Of a stretch of DNA of 64,000 nt, positions 16,318-24,813 are shown one piece after another. Origin of the DNA: an uncultured Spirochaetales bacterium (lineage in GTDB: Bacteria > UBP6 > UBA1177); the NCBI GenBank assembly GCA_902774115.1, contig CACYHH010000003.1:127580-191579 (forward strand), given 5' to 3'. The position numbers and the translations under genes are program-made. Below the pieces are notes generated by a model. The model worked only from the letters and a program-made list of their open reading frames with translations, did no database searches and had not been told where the DNA came from. Position 1 is the stretch's first letter, and every line of letters starts with the position of its first letter.

Positions 16318-17294
16318 CACACACGACGAAAGTCGGTTTTGTGAAGTCTTTTGCAGATTTTGCGGAATTGCTCGGGTGTGACTGCTGTTTCGTGATCGAC
16401 AGATCGCTTGAAAGTCTGGCGGGATCACTTCCTGACGGCCGCGTTTTCTACGTCGACGGCGAGAAGGAGAAGGATCTGAACCACGTTGAAAGTTGTCTGG
16501 AATGGCTGATCGACCTCAATGCTGGGCGAAAAACGACGCTTGTTGCAGTCGGGGGCGGATCCACGACCGATTTTGCCGCTTTTACGGCTTCGATCTTCAA
16601 CCGCGGAATGAGACTTGTGCTTGTTCCGACAACGCTTCTTTCGGCTGTTGACAGTTCGATAGGCGGGAAAACGGCTGTGAATTTCGTAGCGAAAAACACG
16701 ATCGGCACTTTTTATCCGGCGCATGAAGTTGTGATCATAGAGGATTTCTTCAAAACTCTTGATCCGCAGCAGATTGCTTCGGGAAAGGCTGAAATTATCA
16801 AGCTCGCTCTGATAAAGGGCGGAAGACTTGCCGATATGGTTTTTGCGGAAGCGGACCTGCTTTCGGAAGATGCGTTAACGCTTGCGATCCTCGGCAAATA
16901 CGAGATTGTGAGTGCCGATTTTACGGATACCCTTGAAAAAAGAATTGTTTTGAACTGGGGGCACACCTTCGGTCATGCGATAGAGATTTATTACGCTCTG
17001 CCGCACGGTCTGGCGGTTGCCGCCGGTATGGTTCTTGTGCAGGAATGGGCTGAAATTGCCGGAGCGGATGAGGTTTTTCCTGCTGAAGAACTTGAAAAAT
17101 TACTGCAAAAACACGGAGTAAACAACGATTTGCAGAAATATAGAAACGAAAATAAATGGCGTAAATTTATAATGTTGGATAAAAAAAGGAATTTGGACAG
17201 AATTTCGATGGTTTACCTGAAAAAAACGGGAGTTCCCGGGATAATTTACAGGAATTCTAATGACATATTGAAAGATTTGGAGGAATTAAGATGA
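16296..17294 (+). CDS. aroB: 3-dehydroquinate synthase
   Basis: A 332-residue NAD- and metal-dependent enzyme of the shikimate pathway, converting DAHP to 3-dehydroquinate. Motifs: VGGGSTTDFAAFTASIF (NAD site), VPTTLLSAVDSSIGGKTAVN (substrate site) and LNWGHTFGHAIE (metal-binding His pair). The length is a little below the usual 345-360. It overlaps aroK by 22 bases and the following lipoprotein gene by 4 bases. With aroC and aroK it supplies three steps of the pathway; the remaining enzymes are outside the window. Confidence 0.95.
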   Translation: MELTFSVTHTTKVGFVKSFADFAELLGCDCCFVIDRSLESLAGSLPDGRVFYVDGEKEKDLNHVESCLEWLIDLNAGRKTTLVAVGGGSTTDFAAFTASIFNRGMRLVLVPTTLLSAVDSSIGGKTAVNFVAKNTIGTFYPAHEVVIIEDFFKTLDPQQIASGKAEIIKLALIKGGRLADMVFAEADLLSEDALTLAILGKYEIVSADFTDTLEKRIVLNWGHTFGHAIEIYYALPHGLAVAAGMVLVQEWAEIAGADEVFPAEELEKLLQKHGVNNDLQKYRNENKWRKFIMLDKKRNLDRISMVYLKKTGVPGIIYRNSNDILKDLEELR

Positions 17295-18301
17295 GAAAGT
17301 TTTTCATTCTTACCCTGATGGTTGCTTGTTTAATGATGGTTTCATGCGTCGAAAGGCGTAACAGAGTCATCCTTGACAAATTTATTCCGATTCCGGACAA
17401 TTGCGAAATCAAGCCCGGAGGCGACACTTATTACACAGAAGGCAAGCTCGACCTTGCATTCAATTTCGATTACGAACTTGCTTTCCAGCTTACGAACTAC
17501 ATTCCGTCAAGTGACGGAGGAAATTCCGAACTGACTACTGCGGAAGCCAACTATTTCTATTGCGACAAAGTCGAAATAGAGTATGAGTGGGATCCGAAAC
17601 CTCAGGCAGACGGAAGAAAGCTTTCTCTTGACCAGAAACTTTGGAACAAAAAGACAAGAAAAACCGAATATCGTATTGTTGTAACTCCGAACGGAGGTCA
17701 GGCTGCAGGCTGGGTTCATATTTTTGAAGAAGCTCAGATCAAGAACTTGATTGAACATGTCAACGACATTGACTGGATCGCAAGTCCGCTTATCGTAAAA
17801 ATCAGAGCTATCGGTGAACTTGCTGACGGTACGACTGTCAAGACGAATAAGATGAATTTGAACATCATTCCGAGTTTCGGCGGATCAATCCAGATGGGTT
17901 CGACATACTATATTCCGGAAGGCGGTTTCAAGGCTGAAACTGATGAAAACGGCAAAGAGACTAAGTCGGCTGAAAAAGTTGAATACGATACAATAATGGC
18001 TATGTGTGCTTTCAATGATCCTATTCTTGGCGGATGTCTTTACGGTCAGGATGCTGCAATGGTCAACTGCTATGCAGGTGATACGGCTTGGGAAAAGTAT
18101 ATTGTTGAATCAAACGGCGGAACTTACACTCCCGGATATGCGGCAGCCGGTGTTGTAGAGATGATTTACAATAACTACAAAAAATCAGCTGACGACGGCG
18201 GTTACTATGCATGCTGTCCCGGCGAAGCTCCTGCAGAACCTGAAGACGAGGAAGAAGAAGATGCTTCCAATGCTAACGGCGGTGCGTCAGGCGGAGAATA
18301 G
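17291..18301 (+). CDS. Lipoprotein at the end of the pil-aro operon
   Basis: A 336-residue protein with a lipobox ending Met-Val-Ser-Cys (Cys19) followed by Val-Glu. The mature part is mixed beta-rich sequence with several cysteines in the last third (CAFNDPILGGC, YACCPGEAP), then an acidic tail (Glu/Asp run) ending in Asn/Gly/Ser. I recognise no family. It overlaps aroB by 4 bases, so it is transcribed with the pilus and shikimate genes; a role near the pilus secretin is possible but only from position. The non-coding stretch after it (18302-18439) contains the proposed pssA promoter and no terminator hairpin. Confidence 0.75.
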   Translation: MRKFFILTLMVACLMMVSCVERRNRVILDKFIPIPDNCEIKPGGDTYYTEGKLDLAFNFDYELAFQLTNYIPSSDGGNSELTTAEANYFYCDKVEIEYEWDPKPQADGRKLSLDQKLWNKKTRKTEYRIVVTPNGGQAAGWVHIFEEAQIKNLIEHVNDIDWIASPLIVKIRAIGELADGTTVKTNKMNLNIIPSFGGSIQMGSTYYIPEGGFKAETDENGKETKSAEKVEYDTIMAMCAFNDPILGGCLYGQDAAMVNCYAGDTAWEKYIVESNGGTYTPGYAAAGVVEMIYNNYKKSADDGGYYACCPGEAPAEPEDEEEEDASNANGGASGGE

Positions 18302-18371
18302 CACTCTTTCGATCCGTTTTTTCCCGAAGTCCCTTTTCTCTCTTTTTTTTCTGAAAAATTCCTTATAAAAA

Positions 18372-18399
18372 GTGATTTTTTAATAAAAATCCTTATTAT
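18372..18399 (+). promoter_or_regulatory. Candidate pssA operon promoter
   Basis: GTGATT (18372-18377), 16 bases, TATTAT (18394-18399), 40 bases before ATG 18440. The -35 is poor. Confidence 0.35.
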
Positions 18400-18439
18400 C
18401 TACCGTTTTTTTGTTTCGTTTTTTTATTTTGGAGGAAAA

Positions 18440-19240
18440 ATGAGGCTTGTCCATCTGAAAGATGTTGTAACTTTGGGAAATGTTGCTATCGGTTTTCTCT
18501 CTGCCGTTCTGGCGATAGAAGGCGATGTCCAGAATGCATGTTATTTGGTTATGGCCGCTTTTGTTCTCGATTTCTGCGACGGTATTGTTGCGAGACTTAC
18601 TAAGATGAGCAACGAGTTCGGAAAAGAGCTTGATCTTATAGCCGATCATGTAACTTACGCCGTATGTCCGGCGTTTGTGATTTATGCTTTTTTCAGAGTT
18701 GAGGACGGCGGTTTTCTGAATGCTTTTATTGCATACTGCATGGGAATGGTTCCGCTTGTTTTCGGTTGCGTAAGACATGCGAGAAACGAAGTCTACGACA
18801 TTGACTTCCCGCGTTTTTTCCTCGGCACTCCGCGTCCGGTCTCGGCTTTTTATCTGATGAGCTTGATAGGAGCAGGCATTCATATCGGCAGGTATCTTCC
18901 GGCAGAGTATATCCCGAATTACAAATATTTTCTGATTCCGCTTTTCATCTGGATTGCATGGAACAACCTTTCTTTCAGACCGTTTGTAAGCCATCACGGA
19001 CGCAAATTCAACAAGAGATTTAAATTTTTTATGAGTGTTGCGGTTCTGATGCTTGTCGCAAGCGGAGTGGCAACGGCTATGACAGGTGAACCGTGGTTGC
19101 TGGACTGCCTTCTTTTCCATATGCTGGTATACACATTTTTGTCCCCGGTCTGCTTCGATAAAGGTGATCTCGACGGATACAAGGAGTATGTCGCGGCTAA
19201 AAAGGCTGAAATCGCTGAAGATATGAAACCGAAAGGTTAG
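18440..19240 (+). CDS. pssA: CDP-diacylglycerol-serine O-phosphatidyltransferase
   Basis: A 266-residue integral inner-membrane enzyme making phosphatidylserine from CDP-diacylglycerol and L-serine. The complete CDP-alcohol phosphotransferase motif D-x2-D-G-x2-A-R-x8-G-x3-D-x3-D is present at about residues 52-77. Length and the early SNI-like segment (VTLGNVAIGF) fit the PssA subgroup. About seven to eight hydrophobic helices follow. A GGAGG site precedes ATG 18440. It is the first gene of a five-gene run; the next starts 8 bases later. Confidence 0.88.
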   Translation: MRLVHLKDVVTLGNVAIGFLSAVLAIEGDVQNACYLVMAAFVLDFCDGIVARLTKMSNEFGKELDLIADHVTYAVCPAFVIYAFFRVEDGGFLNAFIAYCMGMVPLVFGCVRHARNEVYDIDFPRFFLGTPRPVSAFYLMSLIGAGIHIGRYLPAEYIPNYKYFLIPLFIWIAWNNLSFRPFVSHHGRKFNKRFKFFMSVAVLMLVASGVATAMTGEPWLLDCLLFHMLVYTFLSPVCFDKGDLDGYKEYVAAKKAEIAEDMKPKG

Positions 19241-19248
19241 AGGAGAAT

Positions 19249-20565
19249 ATGATAAGACAAGGCGTTATCCTTGCAAGCGGGCTTGGCAGCAGGCTCAACA
19301 GTGAAGGAAGAAATGAACCTAAGCCGCTTATGCCTGTCGGCGGTATGGCTTTGATAGAGCGCGTTATAACGCTGATGCAGTCTGTCGGCATTGAAAAAAT
19401 CGTCGTCGTTGTCGGTTACCGCGGCGATCAGATCAGAGAATATATCGTAAAAAACAATATTCAGGGTGTCGTTTTTGCCGAAAATACCGAATACAACAAG
19501 AAAAACGGTATTTCTCTGCTTCGGGCTCGTGATTTTCTGGATGATGCTCCGTTCATGCTTTCGATGTCGGATCATATTTTTTCAAACGATTTTTTTGCCG
19601 GTTTTCTGGAAAAAGCTGAAGCGGCGCTGGAAAAATACGATGTCGTTCTTTCGGTCGACAGGAATATTGAAGGTGTTTTCGATTTAGACGATGCGACGAA
19701 AGTCGTTACCGAAAACGGCGAAATAACGACTATAGGCAAGGAACTTCCTTCGTATGACGCGGTCGATACAGGACTTTTCCTCTGCAAACCGGCGGTATTC
19801 CCGAAGCTTCAGGAAATTTACGATGCAAAAGGCGATGTTTCCATTTCAGACGTTATGGCTGTCGAAGCTGGCGAAAGAAAGTTCGCCTGCGCTGAAATGA
19901 CGGGACATCTCTGGCAGGATGTAGACACTCCTTCGATGAAGAACGAAGCCGAGGAACGCCTGATTGACAACTATCTTGAAAAAGACGGGTCGTTCGGCTT
20001 TTTTTCGAATAAAATGTTCGCTAAAAGCGCGAAAGAATTTGCTCTTATGCTTTTCGGACATGAGCATTTCGACTGGAATCTGCTCGGTACTGTTGTTTTT
20101 ATAGTTGTTCTTCTGTTTGCGGCAGTCGCTCTTTTGGCCGGTGTTCCGCAGCTTTCCGTCATTCCTCTTCTGCTGACGACTTTCATTTTTTATCTCGGCA
20201 GGATCAGAAACAACGTAAGAACGGTTCCTCTGAAAAACGAGAATTTTATTTTTTCGTGGAAGTTCAACTTCATAATCGCGACTCTGCCGGCTGTTTTGGA
20301 GACATGCGGCACGCTTTTTGTCGGTCTTCCGCTTGTTGTCGTGATGTTTGCAGTTTCTCTGGCGGAAGCGCTTAAACTCGGCAGTCTTTTGCAGCGTCTC
20401 GAACTGCCGCAGATTTCCGACAGTCTGGCGGATACTTATCTTTCTCCATCTCTCTTCTGGATCGTTTATGCTGTTTGCATGCTGATCCTGCCTGAATGGT
20501 TCGTCGGATTCATTCCTTTTGCATATTTTATATTTTTGCCTTTTTCCGGTGAAAAGAGGGGCTGA
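19249..20565 (+). CDS. IPCT-like nucleotidyltransferase fused to a membrane domain
   Basis: A 438-residue two-part protein. Residues 1-235 are a sugar-nucleotidyltransferase fold with VILASGLGSRL, EPKPLMPVGG and FMLSMSDHIFS. These most resemble inositol-1-phosphate or LicC-type cytidylyltransferases. Residues ~285-435 form about five membrane helices. In archaeal and Thermotoga IPCT-DIPPS fusions the second half is a CDP-alcohol phosphotransferase, but here its D-x2-D-G-x2-A-R motif is missing; the complete motif sits in the adjacent pssA product. It may make CDP-activated polar head groups, or the membrane part may only anchor it or carry product. It is coupled to exbD by a one-base overlap. 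Confidence 0.7.
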   Translation: MIRQGVILASGLGSRLNSEGRNEPKPLMPVGGMALIERVITLMQSVGIEKIVVVVGYRGDQIREYIVKNNIQGVVFAENTEYNKKNGISLLRARDFLDDAPFMLSMSDHIFSNDFFAGFLEKAEAALEKYDVVLSVDRNIEGVFDLDDATKVVTENGEITTIGKELPSYDAVDTGLFLCKPAVFPKLQEIYDAKGDVSISDVMAVEAGERKFACAEMTGHLWQDVDTPSMKNEAEERLIDNYLEKDGSFGFFSNKMFAKSAKEFALMLFGHEHFDWNLLGTVVFIVVLLFAAVALLAGVPQLSVIPLLLTTFIFYLGRIRNNVRTVPLKNENFIFSWKFNFIIATLPAVLETCGTLFVGLPLVVVMFAVSLAEALKLGSLLQRLELPQISDSLADTYLSPSLFWIVYAVCMLILPEWFVGFIPFAYFIFLPFSGEKRG

Positions 20566-20975
20566 TGGAACTTAAAAAACGTGTCGGTAAAGATTTTTCT
20601 ATCGATATAAGTTCGCTTGTCGACGTTCTTTTTACACTTCTCATTTTCTTTTCTCTGACAAGCACTTTTGTCAAGGAATCGGGGCTGAAGGTCGATCTTC
20701 CCAAGGCTTCTTCCGACACGCCGCTGGTATCAGCCGAAAAGTTCGAAATCGCGATAAGTGCCGACGGCAGGGTAGCTTTGGGCGGAACAGAGGTTTCATC
20801 GAATGAAGAGATACAGGAATTCCTTTCAAAATTTGACACGGATATGCGTTTAAAATATGTTATAGTCATCAAAGCCGACGTTACGACCCCGCACGGCAGG
20901 GTAACGGAAGTTCTTGATATACTGAAGTCTTTGAAATTTGAGAATATAGCAGTGGCAACGAGGTCAAAAGAATGA
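20565..20975 (+). CDS. ExbD/TolR-family protein
   Basis: A 136-residue bitopic protein: short cytoplasmic tail, one membrane helix (about residues 18-38) with the conserved proton-pathway Asp in SSLVDVLFTLLIFF, and a periplasmic domain ending KVDLPKA...VIIKADVTTPHGRVTEVLDILK, typical of ExbD/TolR. These proteins work with ExbB/TolQ motors to energise outer-membrane transport or envelope constriction. No ExbB/TolQ gene is next to it. Its neighbours are an FtsB-like protein and a diguanylate cyclase, overlapping by 1 and 4 bases, so a TolR-like role in envelope constriction is a plausible inference. Confidence 0.85.
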   Translation: MELKKRVGKDFSIDISSLVDVLFTLLIFFSLTSTFVKESGLKVDLPKASSDTPLVSAEKFEIAISADGRVALGGTEVSSNEEIQEFLSKFDTDMRLKYVIVIKADVTTPHGRVTEVLDILKSLKFENIAVATRSKE

Positions 20976-21256
20976 AAAAAAACCAAAAATTTTTCATTGC
21001 CGGTTTTTTATTTTTGGTGTTTTCGGCTGTTTGCATCTACGACATTCTTTCTTCTTACGGCGAGTTCAACCGCAACAGAGACAAAATCAAGGTGATAGAA
21101 GAAAAGCAGTACGTCATAAACCGTGAAAAAGATATCTTGAACTGGAAAATAGAGCGTTTTGCCAAAAATCCGAAAGCTGCCGAGGAAATTCTCAGGCAGA
21201 AATATAAAATGATTCGTTCAGATCAATATAAATACAGATATACACCAGAAAAATGA
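20972..21256 (+). CDS. FtsB/DivIC-family septum formation initiator
   Basis: A 94-residue protein with the FtsB/DivIC layout: short basic cytoplasmic start, one membrane helix (about residues 7-26), a coiled coil (about 28-65), and the closing motif KNPKAAEEILRQKYKMIRSD, which matches the family pattern of Glu...Ala/Arg-x2-Leu...Met-Ile/Val. It probably joins FtsL and FtsQ in the divisome. It starts in the exbD stop (ATGA) and ends in the start of the cyclase gene (ATGA), so all three are translationally coupled. It is annotated on pattern and size; small coiled-coil proteins are easily over-assigned. Confidence 0.75.
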   Translation: MKKNQKFFIAGFLFLVFSAVCIYDILSSYGEFNRNRDKIKVIEEKQYVINREKDILNWKIERFAKNPKAAEEILRQKYKMIRSDQYKYRYTPEK

Positions 21257-23265
21257 CAGCTTTACTTGAATTCCGTTTTTTCGGTCACATTGTGACCCTT
21301 TTGTTTTCGATCCTTTCAATTTATTTCAAAGACAGCATTCCGATCCTCATCATACTTTGGACGATTTTCGTTTTTTTAGTTATTTACCTCCGTGTTGTCG
21401 AAAAGAAGAGGATCCCGGTACAGCTTTTTCTTCTTCCGGTATTCATAGTTTCCGGCGGAGTTGCGGGAAGTCCGGTTCTTCCGCTTCTTTTTCTTGCTCT
21501 GCCGCTGACTCTGCAGAAAAGTGATGACAGCTCCTACATCGGATTTGCCGTGACTTCATTCATTCTTATGCTGTGCAGCGGCAATATTTCCGACTATTCC
21601 GATTTTATCATTTATGTTTTATTCGTTTTTTCAGCGATAGGCGTCTGGTTTTTTATGAGAAAGGGTTTCTCGTTTCTGCTGGCTCAACCGCCTGCAGCAC
21701 CGATTGCAATGAAATCCAAAGTCAGCACGCCGCTTGTCAAGGATCCTTTCAGACCGCTGAAAAAATATCTTGTCCGGACCAAGAATTTCAACAACAAGCC
21801 TGTTTATCTGCGTCTGATCGTACTTCTGCCCGGCGGAACGGCAAAAATATACGAATCAGAGACCGAATTTGCGTTGAAAGGTCTTTTGTTCAGAGCTGTT
21901 CACGATAAAACCGAAGTTGCAACCAATGTTCTTCTGGATGATGACAGGGAAAATATTCCAATGATGCCTGAATACAACTTCAGGATTTACTATCCGGTTT
22001 CGCTGGTCGATTCCGACGATGTGACCCTTTTCGAGCCGGAATATGTAGTTGTTGTCGATACTAATATTAAGGGAAAAATCGACAAGGAAGAGCTCATTCA
22101 GAAGTTCTCCGAGATAAAGGACGATGTTCTCGAACAGCTCAGACAGTCCGAGACTTTCAGCCATATTTCCGTTGAAAAACAGAGAAACGCCACGCTGTAT
22201 CAGGAGACTTCGAATATTGTCGATGCTTTTGACCACGACGAGCTCCTCAAAGCCGCGGCGCTTGCGATATTCAACCTGGCTCCGGAAGCGAGCGGTGTCT
22301 TTGTCGCGACAAAAGGCGAGGAAAACACTTTCTCCGGTTACTCTTTTACAGTCAAGGAGCCTTCGAAAGGGAAGCCCAAACTTGAAATGTCCGATATAAA
22401 CGATCCTGTTACAGCTGAAATGAAGGATCAGCAGTCGATTCACGCGATGATGGTGAACGGGAAAATAGACGATTACTACGAAGCCGCCGATGTGAACAAA
22501 CGGAAGTCGAATCCTATCTTCCCGACGGAATTTGACGATCTGAACAAAAAAAGCTGTGTGATGATCCGCTGCATGACATTTAAAAACGACGTCAAGGGAA
22601 CTATTTCTGTTCTCACCGACACGACTAATGATTTTGAAGAACTCAAAAAGCATTCCGCATCGGTAAGAATGATTTCAAAAGTAGTTTCGTCGGCTCTCAA
22701 CAACATCGAAATGTTCCAGAAGATGGAGGAACTTTCGAATATCGACGGTTTGACGGGGCTTTACAACAGGCGCTGTTTCGGCAATATGATCGAACAGAAG
22801 ATCAGCGAAGCGGGCCGGGCGAAAGTTCAGCTTTCGATGATCATGCTTGACATCGACTTCTTCAAGAAAGTTAACGATACTTACGGTCACAAAGCGGGCG
22901 ATGACGTTATCCGCTTTATTTCGGCAACGATAAAAAAATCTATCCGTAAAGTCGATTTTGCCGCGCGTTACGGCGGAGAGGAATTCGTGATCCTGCTTTA
23001 CAACACATCTATTGCCGCCGCCGCCAATATTGCTGACAAAATCAGAAATATCGTCCGCGATTCAACGGTCAATGCAGACGGATCTCCTCTGAACATAACG
23101 ATTTCGCTTGGTGTTTCCTCTTTCCCGATGCCTTCTATGAATGCGGAGAATCTCGTCAAAAACGCAGATACAGCCCTTTACTATTCAAAAGAACACGGTC
23201 GTGACCAGGTTTCCGTTTACAACAGCAGTATGGAAGAAAGGGACGACGAGGAAGAGGAAGAATAA
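21253..23265 (+). CDS. Membrane-anchored diguanylate cyclase (GGDEF)
   Basis: A 670-residue protein. Residues ~1-140 contain about five membrane helices. A soluble middle region (about 170-490) includes a GAF-like sensor. The C-terminus (about 495-655) is a GGDEF domain with active GGEEF at 574-578 and an inhibitory site R-K-V-D at 565-568, exactly five residues before it. It should therefore make cyclic di-GMP from GTP and be product-inhibited. It ends in an acidic tail. It overlaps the ftsB-like gene by 4 bases. The cluster context (phospholipid synthesis, TolR/ExbD, FtsB) hints at control of division or envelope growth by c-di-GMP; this is inference. Convergent with rng, 12 bases apart. 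Confidence 0.92.
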   Translation: MTALLEFRFFGHIVTLLFSILSIYFKDSIPILIILWTIFVFLVIYLRVVEKKRIPVQLFLLPVFIVSGGVAGSPVLPLLFLALPLTLQKSDDSSYIGFAVTSFILMLCSGNISDYSDFIIYVLFVFSAIGVWFFMRKGFSFLLAQPPAAPIAMKSKVSTPLVKDPFRPLKKYLVRTKNFNNKPVYLRLIVLLPGGTAKIYESETEFALKGLLFRAVHDKTEVATNVLLDDDRENIPMMPEYNFRIYYPVSLVDSDDVTLFEPEYVVVVDTNIKGKIDKEELIQKFSEIKDDVLEQLRQSETFSHISVEKQRNATLYQETSNIVDAFDHDELLKAAALAIFNLAPEASGVFVATKGEENTFSGYSFTVKEPSKGKPKLEMSDINDPVTAEMKDQQSIHAMMVNGKIDDYYEAADVNKRKSNPIFPTEFDDLNKKSCVMIRCMTFKNDVKGTISVLTDTTNDFEELKKHSASVRMISKVVSSALNNIEMFQKMEELSNIDGLTGLYNRRCFGNMIEQKISEAGRAKVQLSMIMLDIDFFKKVNDTYGHKAGDDVIRFISATIKKSIRKVDFAARYGGEEFVILLYNTSIAAAANIADKIRNIVRDSTVNADGSPLNITISLGVSSFPMPSMNAENLVKNADTALYYSKEHGRDQVSVYNSSMEERDDEEEEE

Positions 23266-23277
23266 AAAATTTTCCCG

Positions 23278-24807
23278 TTATTTCCCGTCAACAGTGAACG
23301 ATTCTCTGTGAAGAGAATTGTCTGATTCGGTATTTACCGAGATTCTGAGTTCTTTTTTGAGCTTGTCGAGTTCGTCAGAGTATTTCTGCTCAAGTGCGAA
23401 GATCGTTTCGGGATGTGCTTTTACGGTCAGCACCCGGCTTCCGTAAAGTTTTACATGTTTCTTTATTTCGCGGAAAATCTGAAAAGTTACGGTTTCACGC
23501 GAGCGGATTATGCCGTTGCCGCTGCAGTAGGGGCACGGCTCTGTGAGCGACGAGATATTGCTTTCAGTCGTTCTTTTTCGCGTGATCTGGATGAGTCCGA
23601 GGCGCGTGAAGTAGAAAACGGTGCATTTCGCCGGGTCTTTCTCAAGCTCTTTTTCGAGTTTCGCGATGACTTTTTTCTTGTTGACCTGATTCCGCATGTC
23701 GATAAAGTCAACAACGATGATTCCCGCTAAATTCCTGAGCCTCAGATGGTATGCGATCTCTTCGGCGGCTTCGCAGTTCGTTTTGACGACTGTGCTTTCG
23801 AGGTCGCCTTTTCCGACGAATTTTCCGGTATTGACATCGATGACGGTCAGTGCTTCGGTCTGTTCGATGATGAGGAACCCGCCGCTTTTGAGCCAGATTT
23901 TCTTCTTTACCAGTTTGGTTACTTCGGGTTCGATCGAATAATAGTCGAAAATCGGGTAGGGCAGATCGTAGAATTTTACTTTATCGTCGGGATTTTCGCC
24001 GTAGAAAGCGAAGTAGTCGCGCACAGCCTTTTCGTCGTTTTTGTTGTCTACGACGATTTCGGAAAGTTCGCCCATTCCTGTATTCTGCACGAAATCAAGC
24101 ATCGGATCGAGTGCCGGTTCGATGAGTGCCGTTCCTCTCCCTTTCTGAAAGGTATTCTGTATCGAAATCCACTTTTTTATGAGGAAAACGACCTCTTTTT
24201 CGATGGTTTTGATGTCGGTTTCGGCCGCTAAAGTCCTGAGGATTATGCCGTAGCCTTTGTTCAGCACTTTCTGACCGAACTCTTTGAGCTCCTCACGTTT
24301 GTCGCGGTCGCTGATTTTGCGGCTTACTCCGATGTGTGTGATTGTCGGCAGCAGAACGCAGTATCTTCCGGCAAGCGAAATGTGTGTCGTGAGCTTTGCT
24401 CCTTTCTGTCCGATCGGTTCTTTCACAACCTGAACGAGGATTCTGTTTCCCTCTTTCGCGTATTCGGTGATGTCTGTGAATCTGCGCGGTTCGTTCTGCG
24501 TTTCCTGCGCCTGATCCTCGCCGTTCACGTCGTCGTCATCGTCGCTTTCGAGATTTTTCTGGTACTCTTCATAAGTTATGTTGAGTTTCAGGTCGTTTGC
24601 ATGGATAAATCCGGTTCTTGTGCCGCCGAATTCGACGAATGCCGACTGCATGCCCGGCAGAACGCGGCGGATTATGCCTGAATAGATGTTTGAGAGACAG
24701 CTCCCTTCCTCCGAGTGCATGACATGGAGTTCGACGAGTTTTCTGTCTTCAAGTATGGCTATTCGTTTTTCGCCGCAGGTGTTGTTTACTATGATTTGTC
24801 TGTTCAT
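23278..24807 (-). CDS. rng: Ribonuclease G/E
   Basis: A 509-residue endoribonuclease. The order is: S1 RNA-binding start (SNIYSGIIRRVLPGMQSAFVEFG, split in the original by no insertion) at about residues 38-130 with an acidic insertion near 90-100, RNase H-like and DNase I-like catalytic core, ALTVIDVNTGKFVGKG and VVDFIDMR supplying the two metal-binding Asp, and C-P-Y-C (about residue 435) as the zinc link. The size is that of RNase G (about 490-510) without the long RNase E tail, so a degradosome scaffold is absent. It starts 6 bases after the metallo-hydrolase gene. It processes rRNA and decays mRNA in the cytoplasm. Confidence 0.92.
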   Translation of the reverse strand: MNRQIIVNNTCGEKRIAILEDRKLVELHVMHSEEGSCLSNIYSGIIRRVLPGMQSAFVEFGGTRTGFIHANDLKLNITYEEYQKNLESDDDDDVNGEDQAQETQNEPRRFTDITEYAKEGNRILVQVVKEPIGQKGAKLTTHISLAGRYCVLLPTITHIGVSRKISDRDKREELKEFGQKVLNKGYGIILRTLAAETDIKTIEKEVVFLIKKWISIQNTFQKGRGTALIEPALDPMLDFVQNTGMGELSEIVVDNKNDEKAVRDYFAFYGENPDDKVKFYDLPYPIFDYYSIEPEVTKLVKKKIWLKSGGFLIIEQTEALTVIDVNTGKFVGKGDLESTVVKTNCEAAEEIAYHLRLRNLAGIIVVDFIDMRNQVNKKKVIAKLEKELEKDPAKCTVFYFTRLGLIQITRKRTTESNISSLTEPCPYCSGNGIIRSRETVTFQIFREIKKHVKLYGSRVLTVKAHPETIFALEQKYSDELDKLKKELRISVNTESDNSLHRESFTVDGK

Positions 24808-24813
24808 TGCTTT

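Noticed and set aside
20565-20975. Complete Tol/Exb energy-transduction system
   Set aside because: Only the ExbD/TolR component is present; no ExbB/TolQ, TonB/TolA or TolB gene is in the window.
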